The notes below the pieces were generated by a model. The model was not told the origin of the DNA and ran no database searches. It was given only the letters and a program-made list of their open reading frames with translations. Source: Ramlibacter tataouinensis (lineage in GTDB: Bacteria > Pseudomonadota > Gammaproteobacteria > Burkholderiales > Burkholderiaceae_C). From it: a stretch of 43,595 nucleotides of DNA. Made by a program: the position numbers and the translations under genes. The DNA lies in NCBI GenBank assembly GCA_002427815.1, contig DIZF01000036.1, positions 1 through 43,595 of the forward strand, written 5' to 3'. Shown in pieces: positions 17,357 through 24,922 of the stretch (positions are counted from its first letter, which is position 1; each line of letters starts with the position of its first letter).

Positions 17357-18793
17357 ATGTACGATCACGAATACGAAAAGCTGGACGGCCTCGATTTGGC
17401 GGGCTTGCTGCGAACCGGCGACGTCTCTTCCGAAGAGCTGATGCACTGCGCCATCCGCCTCGCCCGGCAGCGGGCCCCGGCGCTGAATGCGTTGACCTAC
17501 GAGGAATACGAAGAGTCCTTGCTCATCGCCAGGAACTGGGTTGCCCGAGGGCCATTTCGCGGCATTCCCTTCCTCCTCAAGGACTCTGGCCTCGCGTCGA
17601 CCCGTCTGCCTTCGAGTCTCGGCTCGAGGCTTTTTAACGACATGCGGTACTCGCGAAATGCCACGCTGACCGATCGCTTCGAGATGGCGGGCTTGATTCC
17701 CTTCGCCCGCTCGAACGTTCCGGAACTCTGCATGGCACCGACCACCGAGGCCTTGCGCAATGGAGGTCCGACTATCAACCCTTGGGACAGCCGCCGCTCG
17801 ACCGGTGGATCGAGCGGCGGCGCGGCTGCCGCGGTCGCGGTGGGCATCGTGCCGGTTGCGCATGGAAGCGATGGTGGCGGATCCATCCGCATTCCCGCGT
17901 CGTGCTGTGGCCTGTTCGGCCTCAAGGCATCAAGAGGCCTCGTGCCGATGGGACCATTTCGCGGCGAAGGGTGGGGCGGCCTGGCCGTGGACGGCGTGCT
18001 GAGTCGCACGGTGCGCGACACGGCAGCCGCCCTCGATGCGATTGCCGGAGCCGAGCCGGGCGCACCCTACGCAGGTCCGATGTTCGAAAATTCCTTCCTT
18101 TCCTGCGTGAATCGAGAGACGTGGCGGCCACTGCGGATTGCCGTGTGGCGCCAACCCTTCAGCGGCATCGAGCTCGCGCCGGAGTGTCTCCAAGCGGTCG
18201 ACGCCACCGCCAGGTTGTGTCAATCGTTGGGTCACGAGATGGTGGACGTAGCGCCGCCAGCCGATTTCGACTATGACGGTTTCGTCGACGCTCATGCGGA
18301 CGTGCTGGCGGCCAATATCGTCCTGTCGGTGGACGCTCGCCTGAAGGTTCTGGGCCGCGATCTGCGCGACGATGACCTGGAGCCCGCGATGCGCGACGGC
18401 TACGAATCCGGCAAGTCGGTTTGCGCTGCGGCCTATGCCTCGGCAATCAACCGGTTTCATGCCATTGGCCGGATGATGGATGACTGCCTGGCCCGCTTCG
18501 ATCTGTTGATGACGCCGACACTGGTGCAGTTGCCGGCCTTGCTGGGACAGCTCGCCATGACCGGCAGCTTCAGGGAGTTCCGCCGGCGCGTGGGACGCTA
18601 TTCGACCTTTCTTGCTATCACAAACGCATCAGGACAACCCTCCGCCAGCCTGCCGACGCATTGGACGGCTTCCCGCTTGCCGGTGGGCACACAGGTCATC
18701 GCGCGCTTCGGGCGGGATGACGTGATCCTGCGGCTGGCGGCGCAGATCGAGGCGACAGGTGTCTGGCAACCACAAACAGGAGCGGCGGCATGA
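17357..18793 (+). CDS. Amidase, amidase-signature family (second copy)
   Basis: Amide hydrolase of 478 aa with the full Ser-cisSer-Lys set: Lys75 (PFLLKD), cis-Ser152 in GGSSGG and nucleophile Ser176 in SDGGGSIRIP. It is clearly related to the amidase at 1105-2535: both carry GPFRG-PFLLKD, GSDGGGSIRIPASCCGLFGLK and a C-terminal LPVG segment, at nearly the same length. Its place after the NodB-fold hydrolase suggests it takes a half-amide or related product. The stop overlaps the GNAT start by 4 bp (18790-18793). No signal peptide, so it is cytoplasmic. Confidence 0.9.
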   Translation: MYDHEYEKLDGLDLAGLLRTGDVSSEELMHCAIRLARQRAPALNALTYEEYEESLLIARNWVARGPFRGIPFLLKDSGLASTRLPSSLGSRLFNDMRYSRNATLTDRFEMAGLIPFARSNVPELCMAPTTEALRNGGPTINPWDSRRSTGGSSGGAAAAVAVGIVPVAHGSDGGGSIRIPASCCGLFGLKASRGLVPMGPFRGEGWGGLAVDGVLSRTVRDTAAALDAIAGAEPGAPYAGPMFENSFLSCVNRETWRPLRIAVWRQPFSGIELAPECLQAVDATARLCQSLGHEMVDVAPPADFDYDGFVDAHADVLAANIVLSVDARLKVLGRDLRDDDLEPAMRDGYESGKSVCAAAYASAINRFHAIGRMMDDCLARFDLLMTPTLVQLPALLGQLAMTGSFREFRRRVGRYSTFLAITNASGQPSASLPTHWTASRLPVGTQVIARFGRDDVILRLAAQIEATGVWQPQTGAAA

Positions 18794-19281
18794 GCACAGG
18801 ACCTTCCCACAAGACGGTCATCGCGTCGAATCGCGACAACGTCGCGATTCGTGCGGCGGCTCCGTCCGATTTCGATCAATGGCTAGTGCTGTGGGAAGGC
18901 TATCAGCGTTTCTACAATGTTCAGATTGCGAAAGAGGTCACGGATCGGACCTGGGCGCGTTTGCTTGACCCTTCCGAGCCGATGGCGTGCGCGGTTGCGG
19001 CAAGCGACAGCCATCTAGTCGGGCTTGTGCACTACATCTTTCATCGCTCGACCTGGACCGAAGGCGACTATTGCTATTTGCAGGATCTCTTCGTCGAGAA
19101 AGAAATGCGGCGCGGCGGCCAGGGCAGGCGGTTGATCCAGCACGTCTACGACGCTGCGCGGCAGCACGGAGCGTCACGCGTCTACTGGCTCACGCATGAG
19201 ACAAACGAGGATGCGATGAAGCTGTACGACCAAGTGGCGGAGCGCTCCGGCTTTATCCAGTACCGGCGCTCCATGCGCTGA
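18790..19281 (+). CDS. GNAT-family N-acetyltransferase
   Basis: Acetyl-CoA-dependent acyltransferase of 163 aa. The GNAT core covers about residues 20-155. Motif A, which binds the CoA pyrophosphate, is visible as VEKEMRRGGQGRRLIQHV (R-x-x-G-x-G/A type), followed by VYWLTHETNEDAMKLYDQVAERSGFIQY, the usual N-x-x-A-x-x-L-Y motif B. It starts inside the amidase stop (ATGA), so it is translationally coupled to it. It may acetylate an amine released by the pathway, or modify a toxic intermediate; the target is unknown. Confidence 0.88.
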   Translation: MSTGPSHKTVIASNRDNVAIRAAAPSDFDQWLVLWEGYQRFYNVQIAKEVTDRTWARLLDPSEPMACAVAASDSHLVGLVHYIFHRSTWTEGDYCYLQDLFVEKEMRRGGQGRRLIQHVYDAARQHGASRVYWLTHETNEDAMKLYDQVAERSGFIQYRRSMR

Positions 19282-19293
19282 ATGGAGAACAGA

Positions 19294-20058
19294 ATGACTC
19301 AACGTTTTGAAGGGCGCATCGCCGCCGTCACCGGTGCTGCCAGCGGCCTCGGTCGGGCCACGGCATTGATGCTGGCGCAAGAAGGTGCCAAGGTGCTGTT
19401 GTTCGACCGTGACGAAGCAGGCCTGGCTGCGACGGCCAATCAATGTCCGGGTGCCGTGACCGTGGTCGGCGACGCATCGTCGGCCGCAGATGTCGCCCGC
19501 GCCGAAGCCGCGGCGCGGCGCGATCTGGGTCCGGTCGAGTTCCTGGTTCCCGCGGCTGGCATCCTCGGACCGGCCAAAGCGGCCATTGAACTAGAAGAAG
19601 CCGAGTGGGACCGCTTGTTCGCGATCAATGTCAAAGGTCCCTGGCTTGCTGCGCGTGCATTCATTCCTCACATGCGGGAAATCGGGCGCGGCTCCATCGT
19701 GCTCTTTTCGTCGACGGCTGGTCTGGCCGGGTCGCCCCTTCTGTCGGCATATTCGGCTTCCAAAGGCGCAGTCACGATGCTGACCCGCAGCCTGGCGCTG
19801 AATCACGCCAAGGAGCACATCCGGGTCAATTGCGTGTGCCCAGGGACGATCAACGGGCCTATGGCGGAAGCAATGTTTGCACAGGTGGGCGACGCCGCAG
19901 CGCGGCAGGCCCGTGCGGCTACCATGTTGGCGGGCATTCCGATGAACCGTTTTGGCGAACCCGAGGAGATTGCGGCGGCAGTCCTGTATTTCCTGAGCGA
20001 CGACGCAGGGTTCACGACCGGCGCCGCGCTGCCCATCGATGGCGGGCGACTCGCCTGA
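19294..20058 (+). CDS. SDR-family oxidoreductase (second of three)
   Basis: Classical short-chain dehydrogenase of 254 aa: TGAASGLG (13-20), catalytic Ser140, Tyr153 and Lys157 (YSASK). The usual NNAG is replaced by PAAG (86-89), a mild deviation in the cofactor-binding strand. Asp38 after beta-2 suggests NAD. The ATG at 19294 has GGAG (19284-19287) 6 bp upstream; an ATG at 19282 would add four residues and directly follows the GNAT stop. It is the last gene of the IclR-controlled locus and ends 43 bp before the convergent gabT. Confidence 0.9.
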   Translation: MTQRFEGRIAAVTGAASGLGRATALMLAQEGAKVLLFDRDEAGLAATANQCPGAVTVVGDASSAADVARAEAAARRDLGPVEFLVPAAGILGPAKAAIELEEAEWDRLFAINVKGPWLAARAFIPHMREIGRGSIVLFSSTAGLAGSPLLSAYSASKGAVTMLTRSLALNHAKEHIRVNCVCPGTINGPMAEAMFAQVGDAAARQARAATMLAGIPMNRFGEPEEIAAAVLYFLSDDAGFTTGAALPIDGGRLA

Positions 20059-20101
20059 GCCGCTCGCCCTGTCTACCAGTCGGTCGCTTCCGACGGGGAG
20101 C

Positions 20102-21364
20102 TCACGCTTCCAGCACCTTGTCGAGAATGGCCAGGGCGCGGTCGAACAGCGCGTCGGGAATGGTCAGCGGGTACAGGAAGCGGATCACGTTGCCGTACAC
20201 GCCGCAGCTCAGCAGCAGAAGGCCCTGGGCGAGGGAGCGTTCCTGCACGCGGCGTACTGCGTCCGCGTCTGGGCCCCCGGCCGCGTTGCGGAATTCGATC
20301 GCCACCATCGAGCCCTGGGCGCGAACTTCCGCGATGCCGTGGTTCGATTCCTTCGCGGCCAGCAGGCGCGCAGTGAGCTTTTCGCCCAGCGCAGCCGCCC
20401 GCTCGCAGAGCTTCTCGTCCTGCATGATGTCGAGCACAGCGTGGGCGGAGGCCACGGCCAGCGGGTTGCCGGCGTACGTGCCGCCCAGCCCGCCGGGTGC
20501 GGGCGCATCCATGATCGCCGCGCGGCCCGCCACAGCCGACAGCGGCATGCCGCCGGCCAGGCTCTTTGCCATGGTGATGAGGTCAGGCTCGACGCCATGG
20601 TGCTGCATCGAGAACAGCTTGCCGGTGCGCGCAAAGCCGGTCTGGACTTCGTCGGCGATCATCACGATGCCGTGCTCGTCGCACAGCGCGCGCAGACCCT
20701 TCATAAGGTCGGTCGGGGCGATGTTGAAACCGCCCTCGCCCTGCACCGGCTCAATGATGATCGCGGCCACGCGCTTCGGATCGATGTCGGCCTTGAACAG
20801 GTGCGCGATGGCGGCGAGCGAGTCGGCCGTCGCCACGCCCTGAAGCGTGCTCGGGAACGGCACGTGGAACACCTCGGAAGGGAAGGGGCCGAATCCGACC
20901 TTGTACGGCACGATCTTGCCGGTGAGCGCCAGGGTCATCAGTGTGCGGCCGTGAAACGCGCCTCCGAAAGCGATCACGCCAGAGCGGCCGGTGTAGGCGC
21001 GCGCGATCTTGATCGCGTTCTCGACCGCCTCGGCGCCAGTGGTGAAGAAGGCTGTCTTGGTGAGACCGCTGATCGGCACCAGCGCGTTGAGGCGCTCCGC
21101 CAGGGCGACCACGCTTTCGTACGGGACGATCTGGTACGCCGTGTGCGTGAAGCGTTGGAGCTGGGCAGTGATCGCAGCCACGACCCGAGGATGGCGGTGG
21201 CCGGTATTGACCACGGCGATGCCGGCGGCGAAGTCGATGTACTCTCGGCCTTCTACGTCCCAGAGGCTGGCATTCTCGGCCCGCTCGGCATAGAAGTCGC
21301 ACATCACGCCCACCCCGCGCGGGGTGGCGGCAAGGCGCCGGGTCTGCAGTTCGCTGTTGGTCAT
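20102..21364 (-). CDS. gabT: 4-aminobutyrate aminotransferase
   Basis: PLP-dependent class-III aminotransferase of 420 aa that converts GABA and 2-oxoglutarate to succinate semialdehyde and glutamate. Features: TTGAEAVENAIKIARAYTGR for phosphate binding, Glu210 in EPVQGEGG, Asp238 in ADEVQTGFARTG, and the Schiff-base Lys267 in TMAKSLAGGMPLSA, nearly the same numbering as E. coli GabT. The length is normal. It is divergent from a MocR-type regulator, the standard gabT/gabR layout. No gabD is in the window, so succinate semialdehyde must be oxidised by an enzyme encoded elsewhere. A 5-aminovalerate aminotransferase (DavT) role is also possible, since the two are hard to separate by sequence. 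Confidence 0.9.
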   Translation of the reverse strand: MTNSELQTRRLAATPRGVGVMCDFYAERAENASLWDVEGREYIDFAAGIAVVNTGHRHPRVVAAITAQLQRFTHTAYQIVPYESVVALAERLNALVPISGLTKTAFFTTGAEAVENAIKIARAYTGRSGVIAFGGAFHGRTLMTLALTGKIVPYKVGFGPFPSEVFHVPFPSTLQGVATADSLAAIAHLFKADIDPKRVAAIIIEPVQGEGGFNIAPTDLMKGLRALCDEHGIVMIADEVQTGFARTGKLFSMQHHGVEPDLITMAKSLAGGMPLSAVAGRAAIMDAPAPGGLGGTYAGNPLAVASAHAVLDIMQDEKLCERAAALGEKLTARLLAAKESNHGIAEVRAQGSMVAIEFRNAAGGPDADAVRRVQERSLAQGLLLLSCGVYGNVIRFLYPLTIPDALFDRALAILDKVLEA

Positions 21365-21423
21365 GAGAGGTCCTGGAAGTCGATTGCGGGGAAATCTGGT
21401 TGAATCCGATTAGACGGCGAATT

Positions 21424-21442
21424 GGACCCACTGAAAAGGTCC
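21424..21442. promoter_or_regulatory. Inverted repeat in the gabT / MocR-regulator intergenic region
   Basis: GGACC (21424-21428) and GGTCC (21438-21442) form an inverted repeat with a 9-bp spacer, about 40 bp before the MocR-regulator start and 60 bp before the divergent gabT start. MocR-family regulators bind paired short repeats in such intergenic regions, and TGGAC-type half-sites are known for the TauR branch. A role here is inferred from position and half-site resemblance only. Confidence 0.35.
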
Positions 21443-21479
21443 GCTTTGCTTCAATCGATGGAGCCAATGGAGCACGCCC

Positions 21480-22958
21480 GTGAAGTCGATCTGTGCCGAC
21501 CTCGTTCTGCAACGCATGGCGCCCGCTGCCAGCCGGGCCCTGAACTGGCAGCTTTACGAATGCCTGCGCGGCGCCATTCTCGACGGCAGCCTGCCGCCAT
21601 CCAGCGCGCTACCTGCGTCCCGCGACCTGGCGCGCGAAGTCGGCGTGTCGCGCAACACCGTGCTGCATGCGTACGAGCAACTGCGGGCCGAGGGCTACGT
21701 GCGCTCGCGCGTCGGCAGCGGCACATTCGTGGCCGCCACCACGCCCGAGAGCTTCCTGAGCGTCGGCCGCCCAGTTGCCGATGACAGGAGAGAGAGCCGG
21801 CCGGTGCGCCTGTCGCGCCGTGCGCAGGCGCCGCTGGCCACTGCCTCGGCGGCGCCCACGCAGTGGGGCGCGTTCATGCCTGGCGTGCCCGACGTGACGG
21901 AGTTTCCGCACCGCCAGTTCAGCCGGATCTTGTCGCGGCTGTGGCGCGCGCCGTCGCCCGAGCTCTTGACCTATTCGCACGGCGGCGGTCATCCCGCCCT
22001 GCGCGCCGCCATCGCCGAGCACCTGCGCGTGGCGCGCTCGGTGCGCTGCGAGGCCGACCAGATCCTGGTCACGGAGGGCGTGCACCAGGCCGTCGACATG
22101 AGCCTGCGCATGCTGGTCGATCCGAGCGACACGGTGTGGGTCGAAGAACCGGGCTACTGGGGCTTTCACAAAGTGTTGCAGATGGGCTCGACCGTCGTAC
22201 GGCCGATGCACGTGGAAGAGGGCACGGCGAGCATGAAAGACCGGCTACGGCGGGGCAAACCGCCGCGGCTGATCTTCGTGACGCCTTCGCACCAGTACCC
22301 GTTGGGCTCGGTCATGAGCCTGGCGCGGCGGCGCGAGCTGCTGGACGTGGCTCGCGCATCCGGCGGCTGGATCGTCGAGGACGACTACGACAGCGAGTTC
22401 CGCTTCGCCGGCCGTCCCATCCCGGCGATGCAGGGGCTGGAGGCAGATGCACCGGTGATCTATATCGGCACCTTCAGCAAGACGCTGTTCCCGGGGCTTC
22501 GCGTCGGCTACATGGTGCTGCCACGCGCGCTGGCCGAGCCATTCCGCACCGCGCACGCCGACCTGTACCGCGAAGGCCATGCGATCACGCAGGCGGCGCT
22601 GGCGGCGCTCCTCGACCAAGGCCACTACGCCGCGCACATACGGCGCATGCGTGTGCTCTATGCACGCCGGCGTGCACTCCTGATGGCGCTGATCTCCCAG
22701 CAACTCGGACCGGACTATCTGGACCCCCAGTCGAGCAACGCCGGGCTGCACCTGGTGCTGCGGCTGCCCGAAAACGCCGACGACGTGGCGATCGCGCAGT
22801 CGGCGCAAGCGCACGGCGTGCTCACGCGGCCGCTGTCACGCTATTACCTGCGCCGCGGCGCGCGCCGCGGCCTGCTGCTGGGCTATGCCTGTGTGAAAGA
22901 AGAGGACATCGAGCCGGCGTTCCGAATCTTGAAAGACTCTCTGGCTGCACAAGTCTGA
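21480..22958 (+). CDS. MocR/GabR-type transcriptional regulator (GntR HTH plus aminotransferase domain)
   Basis: PLP-binding regulator of 492 aa. An N-terminal GntR-type winged helix spans about residues 15-85 (LYECLRGAILDGSLPPSSALPASRDLA, then VSRNTVLHAYEQLRAEGYV). A class-I aminotransferase-like domain runs from about 125 to 490, with the PLP-binding Lys334 in GTFSKTLFPGLRVGY and the IVEDDYDSEFR motif near 298. In characterised GabR the PLP domain forms an aldimine with GABA and activates gabT, and the divergent gabT supports the same role here. The GTG at 21480 was chosen; an ATG at 21516 is possible but would trim the region before the HTH. Confidence 0.9.
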   Translation: MKSICADLVLQRMAPAASRALNWQLYECLRGAILDGSLPPSSALPASRDLAREVGVSRNTVLHAYEQLRAEGYVRSRVGSGTFVAATTPESFLSVGRPVADDRRESRPVRLSRRAQAPLATASAAPTQWGAFMPGVPDVTEFPHRQFSRILSRLWRAPSPELLTYSHGGGHPALRAAIAEHLRVARSVRCEADQILVTEGVHQAVDMSLRMLVDPSDTVWVEEPGYWGFHKVLQMGSTVVRPMHVEEGTASMKDRLRRGKPPRLIFVTPSHQYPLGSVMSLARRRELLDVARASGGWIVEDDYDSEFRFAGRPIPAMQGLEADAPVIYIGTFSKTLFPGLRVGYMVLPRALAEPFRTAHADLYREGHAITQAALAALLDQGHYAAHIRRMRVLYARRRALLMALISQQLGPDYLDPQSSNAGLHLVLRLPENADDVAIAQSAQAHGVLTRPLSRYYLRRGARRGLLLGYACVKEEDIEPAFRILKDSLAAQV

Positions 22959-23512
22959 CATCTGCTCAGCGTTCGCGATGTGCCTGGGAAACTCTGGCAA
23001 AGGCTGGCAATGACCCCACCCGCCGCTGCGGCATCGCCACCAGACGCTGGTACGACGCAGCCATGGCTTTGTCGGGGCTGTGGTTGCAATCATGGCTTGG
23101 ACGGCGGGACTACTCGCCACGCCAACACAATCGGTCCAAAGCGGCCGTGCAGCAGCGCTGGTTAGGCAAGCGAGCTCCCGATTGCGTCCAGAGAGTCTGA
23201 TGATGGGGTAGTCGCACTTTCGGTGCAGATTGACACGGTCAGTGATAAAACTCTTTTCGAATCAACGACTTGCAATGTTCATGTTATGTAAATCGAGTGG
23301 CAATCGTAAGTGCCTCTCGGAATAGTATTTTCCAACTCAGGTATGAGCCTGGAGCGGTCTGAGATCGGCGGCGTGAAGCCCTGATTTCGCGGCTCAATGG
23401 CTGGCCTGCGCTCTCCTCTGTCAACGCTTCGACGACGCCCTCGCGGACGCCACCGCATGACTCGGGGTCAGGGTGGTTCGCTTTTCCTTTCCTGTATCGA
23501 ACTTTCATCGAC
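22959..23512. other. Gene-free debris with a possible mobile-element remnant
   Basis: No gene here could be supported, although short frames exist. On the minus strand, 23284-23508 reads as a 74-residue frame containing PDPESCGGVREGVVEALT and GQPLSREIRASRR. From memory, similar short translations recur beside group II intron and transposase genes in proteobacteria, so this may be a scrap of such an element; no reverse transcriptase or transposase remains. Base composition drops sharply around 23220-23330. The stretch contains one copy of the 20-bp repeat listed separately. Confidence 0.35.
23329..23348 (+). repeat. 20-bp direct repeat, left copy
   Basis: TTTCCAACTCAGGTATGAGC occurs here and again, with one mismatch and in the same orientation, at 32047-32066. 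Both copies lie in gene-free debris on either side of the mutase island. It looks like part of a decayed mobile element rather than a coding or regulatory repeat. Confidence 0.6.
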
Positions 23513-23542
23513 TAATCTGCGACAGTGTCCTGTCGCAGATTA
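23513..23542. repeat. Perfect 13-bp hairpin (inverted repeat)
   Basis: TAATCTGCGACAG (23513-23525) and CTGTCGCAGATTA (23530-23542) are exact reverse complements around a 4-bp centre. The repeat sits exactly where the P-type ATPase similarity on the minus strand breaks off, so it may mark a recombination or insertion boundary. A weaker relative of one arm, preceded by a similar ATCGA, occurs at 32325-32337. It has no T-run and no adjacent gene to terminate. Confidence 0.55.
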
Positions 23543-23711
23543 AATCAGCGAGTCGGACGAAAGCGAGCGCTGCGGAAACCCAGGGGATTGGCGAGAACAC
23601 CTGGGCGAACTGGGGCAGTGGTTGCGGCACGGCGGGCCGACGCGTGGCCGCGGGCAGGCGGTTGCCACCGTACGCACGCTGGCGCTGCGCCGCCTCCGCG
23701 GGCGTCAACCC
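23541..23711 (-). pseudogene. Fragment of a cation-transporting P-type ATPase (N-terminal domain)
   Basis: On the minus strand, about 57 residues read GLTPAEAAQRQRAYGGNRLP, then a proline-rich stretch and QFAQVFSPIPWVSAALAFVRL. This fits the cation-ATPase N-terminal domain (GL-x-x-x-EA-x-x-R-x-x-x-YGPN-x-LP, then QF and the first membrane helix). The similarity stops at the inverted repeat 23513-23542, and no DKTGT phosphorylation motif or other ATPase segment follows. It is therefore a broken remnant, a piece left by deletion or insertion. Confidence 0.6.
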
Positions 23712-23844
23712 TTCGCACCGGCTGTGCTGACGTTGCAGCGCCTGAGTACGGCGGCCTGCGTGCTGCCGCCGCCGGGCCTTGAGTGGCGTCAATCGCGCAC
23801 CGGCGTCAGAACAAATTCTCCGGACGGCTGGATGGGCGTTAGGG

Positions 23845-23892
23845 TTGACACGGGCCAGGACGATGATTATATTGAACGATTGATCAATAAAA
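23845..23892 (+). promoter_or_regulatory. Promoter and TetR-type operator before the SDR gene
   Basis: TTGACA (23845-23850) and TATATT (23868-23873) with a 17-bp spacer form a near-consensus sigma-70 promoter. A partly symmetric site at 23867-23892 overlaps the -10 box and contains TATTGA-N8-TCAATA. Read on the opposite strand, it matches the site before the mutase operon (24847-24872) at 19 of 26 positions. The shared core can be written ATYGAACGRTYGAWYAAT. The probable ligand is the TetR regulator at 31306-31989. The leader to the SDR start would be about 110 nt. Confidence 0.6.
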
Positions 23893-23989
23893 GACTGAAA
23901 CGTCCTGGCCTCACCCTGACGCTGCGATTGGAGACGGGCACGCGGTGCCCGGTCGCTCGAGGGACGGCCCGGTCGGCGGAGAAAAAGGC

Positions 23990-24775
23990 ATGAAGCATCA
24001 CGGACGTTTGGTTCTCGTTACCGGCGCAGCCAGCGGCATCGGCCGCGCTACGGCCTTGCGGTTCGCGCGGGAGGGCGCGCGCTTGGCGCTGTTCGATCGG
24101 TCGCCATCCATCGAACGGGCGGCGGCTGCGGTGGTGGAGCTTGGCGGGATCGCGCAATGGCGCATCGTCGACGTCGCCGATGCCGACGCCGTTGGCGCGG
24201 CCGTGTCCGAGGTTGTCTCATCGCTTGGTCCAATCAGCTGCCTCGTCAACGGCGCCGCCATCGTCGACAACATCGCCCCGTTGCCGCAGATGACGCCGCA
24301 GGCCTGGAGTCGAGAGGTCGGCGTCAATCTCGGCGGCCCGTTCCACCTGATCCGCGCCGTCGCACCGGGCATGATCGAGCGCCGCTGGGGGCGCATCGTC
24401 AACATCTCCTCGGCCGCGGCACGCGGCGGCTTGGCGCTGCAGGCCGCCTATTCGGCCAGCAAGGCGGGCCTGCTCGGCTTGACCCGCAACGCCGCGCTCG
24501 AGCTCGGCCCCCACGGCGTGACCTGCAACGCCGTGTTGCCCGGCTTGGTCGGAACCGACAAGGTCCTGGCCATGCCGGCGCGCATCCTGGAAGCCGGCAT
24601 CGCGGCCATTCCCGTGAAGCGCATTGGCACGCCCGAGGAAGTCGCTGCGCTGGTGTCCTTTCTTTGCGGCGAGGACGCCGGCTACATCAATGGCGCCGAG
24701 ATCGATATTTCCGGCGGCTCCCACCTCAACACGCTGGTGCTCGGCAGCCAGAAGGCGAATCGAACCGCCGGTTGA
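23990..24775 (+). CDS. SDR-family oxidoreductase (third; mutase regulon)
   Basis: Classical short-chain dehydrogenase of 261 aa, FabG-like: TGAASGIG (11-18), catalytic Ser in NISS (140/141), Tyr154 and Lys158 (YSASK). The NNAG motif is altered to NGAA (87-90). Asp37 after beta-2 suggests NAD. It stands just before the mutase operon with its own promoter, which shares an operator with that operon, so it probably oxidises or reduces a hydroxyacyl substrate or product of the mutase pathway. The ATG follows GGAG 8 bp upstream; the frame is open to 23945 without a better start. Confidence 0.88.
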   Translation: MKHHGRLVLVTGAASGIGRATALRFAREGARLALFDRSPSIERAAAAVVELGGIAQWRIVDVADADAVGAAVSEVVSSLGPISCLVNGAAIVDNIAPLPQMTPQAWSREVGVNLGGPFHLIRAVAPGMIERRWGRIVNISSAAARGGLALQAAYSASKAGLLGLTRNAALELGPHGVTCNAVLPGLVGTDKVLAMPARILEAGIAAIPVKRIGTPEEVAALVSFLCGEDAGYINGAEIDISGGSHLNTLVLGSQKANRTAG

Positions 24776-24825
24776 AGCGCGCTCGGGCGACATCAGAAGT
24801 AACAGTCGCCGTGTGGCCCACCTAC

Positions 24826-24872
24826 TTGACATCCAGCCGGCGATCATTTTATTATTCGACCGTTCGATAGAT
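24826..24872 (+). promoter_or_regulatory. Promoter and TetR-type operator of the mutase operon
   Basis: TTGACA (24826-24831) and TATTAT (24850-24855) lie 18 bp apart. The region 24847-24872, covering the -10 box and the expected start point, matches the opposite strand of the SDR-promoter site at 19 of 26 positions, including TTTTATT, CGTTC and ATA blocks. A repressor bound here would block RNA polymerase. The leader to the mutase start is about 60 nt. The likely repressor is the TetR protein encoded at the end of the cluster. Confidence 0.6.
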
Positions 24873-24922
24873 ATAAACAGCAATTCGCCCCTTGGTGGTC
24901 GACAAAGAAGGAGCCCTCAGTG

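Noticed and set aside
20079..20094. Short hairpin GTCGG-N6-CCGAC between the convergent SDR and gabT
   Set aside because: Only 5 bp of stem and no T-run on either strand; not enough to call a terminator.
19605..21403. Long plus-strand frames across the end of the second SDR and all of gabT
   Set aside because: They are shadows of strongly supported genes; the products have no recognisable domains.
23284..23508. Minus-strand frame as a real small protein
   Set aside because: No start context and no neighbouring partner; it resembles a translated scrap of a mobile element.
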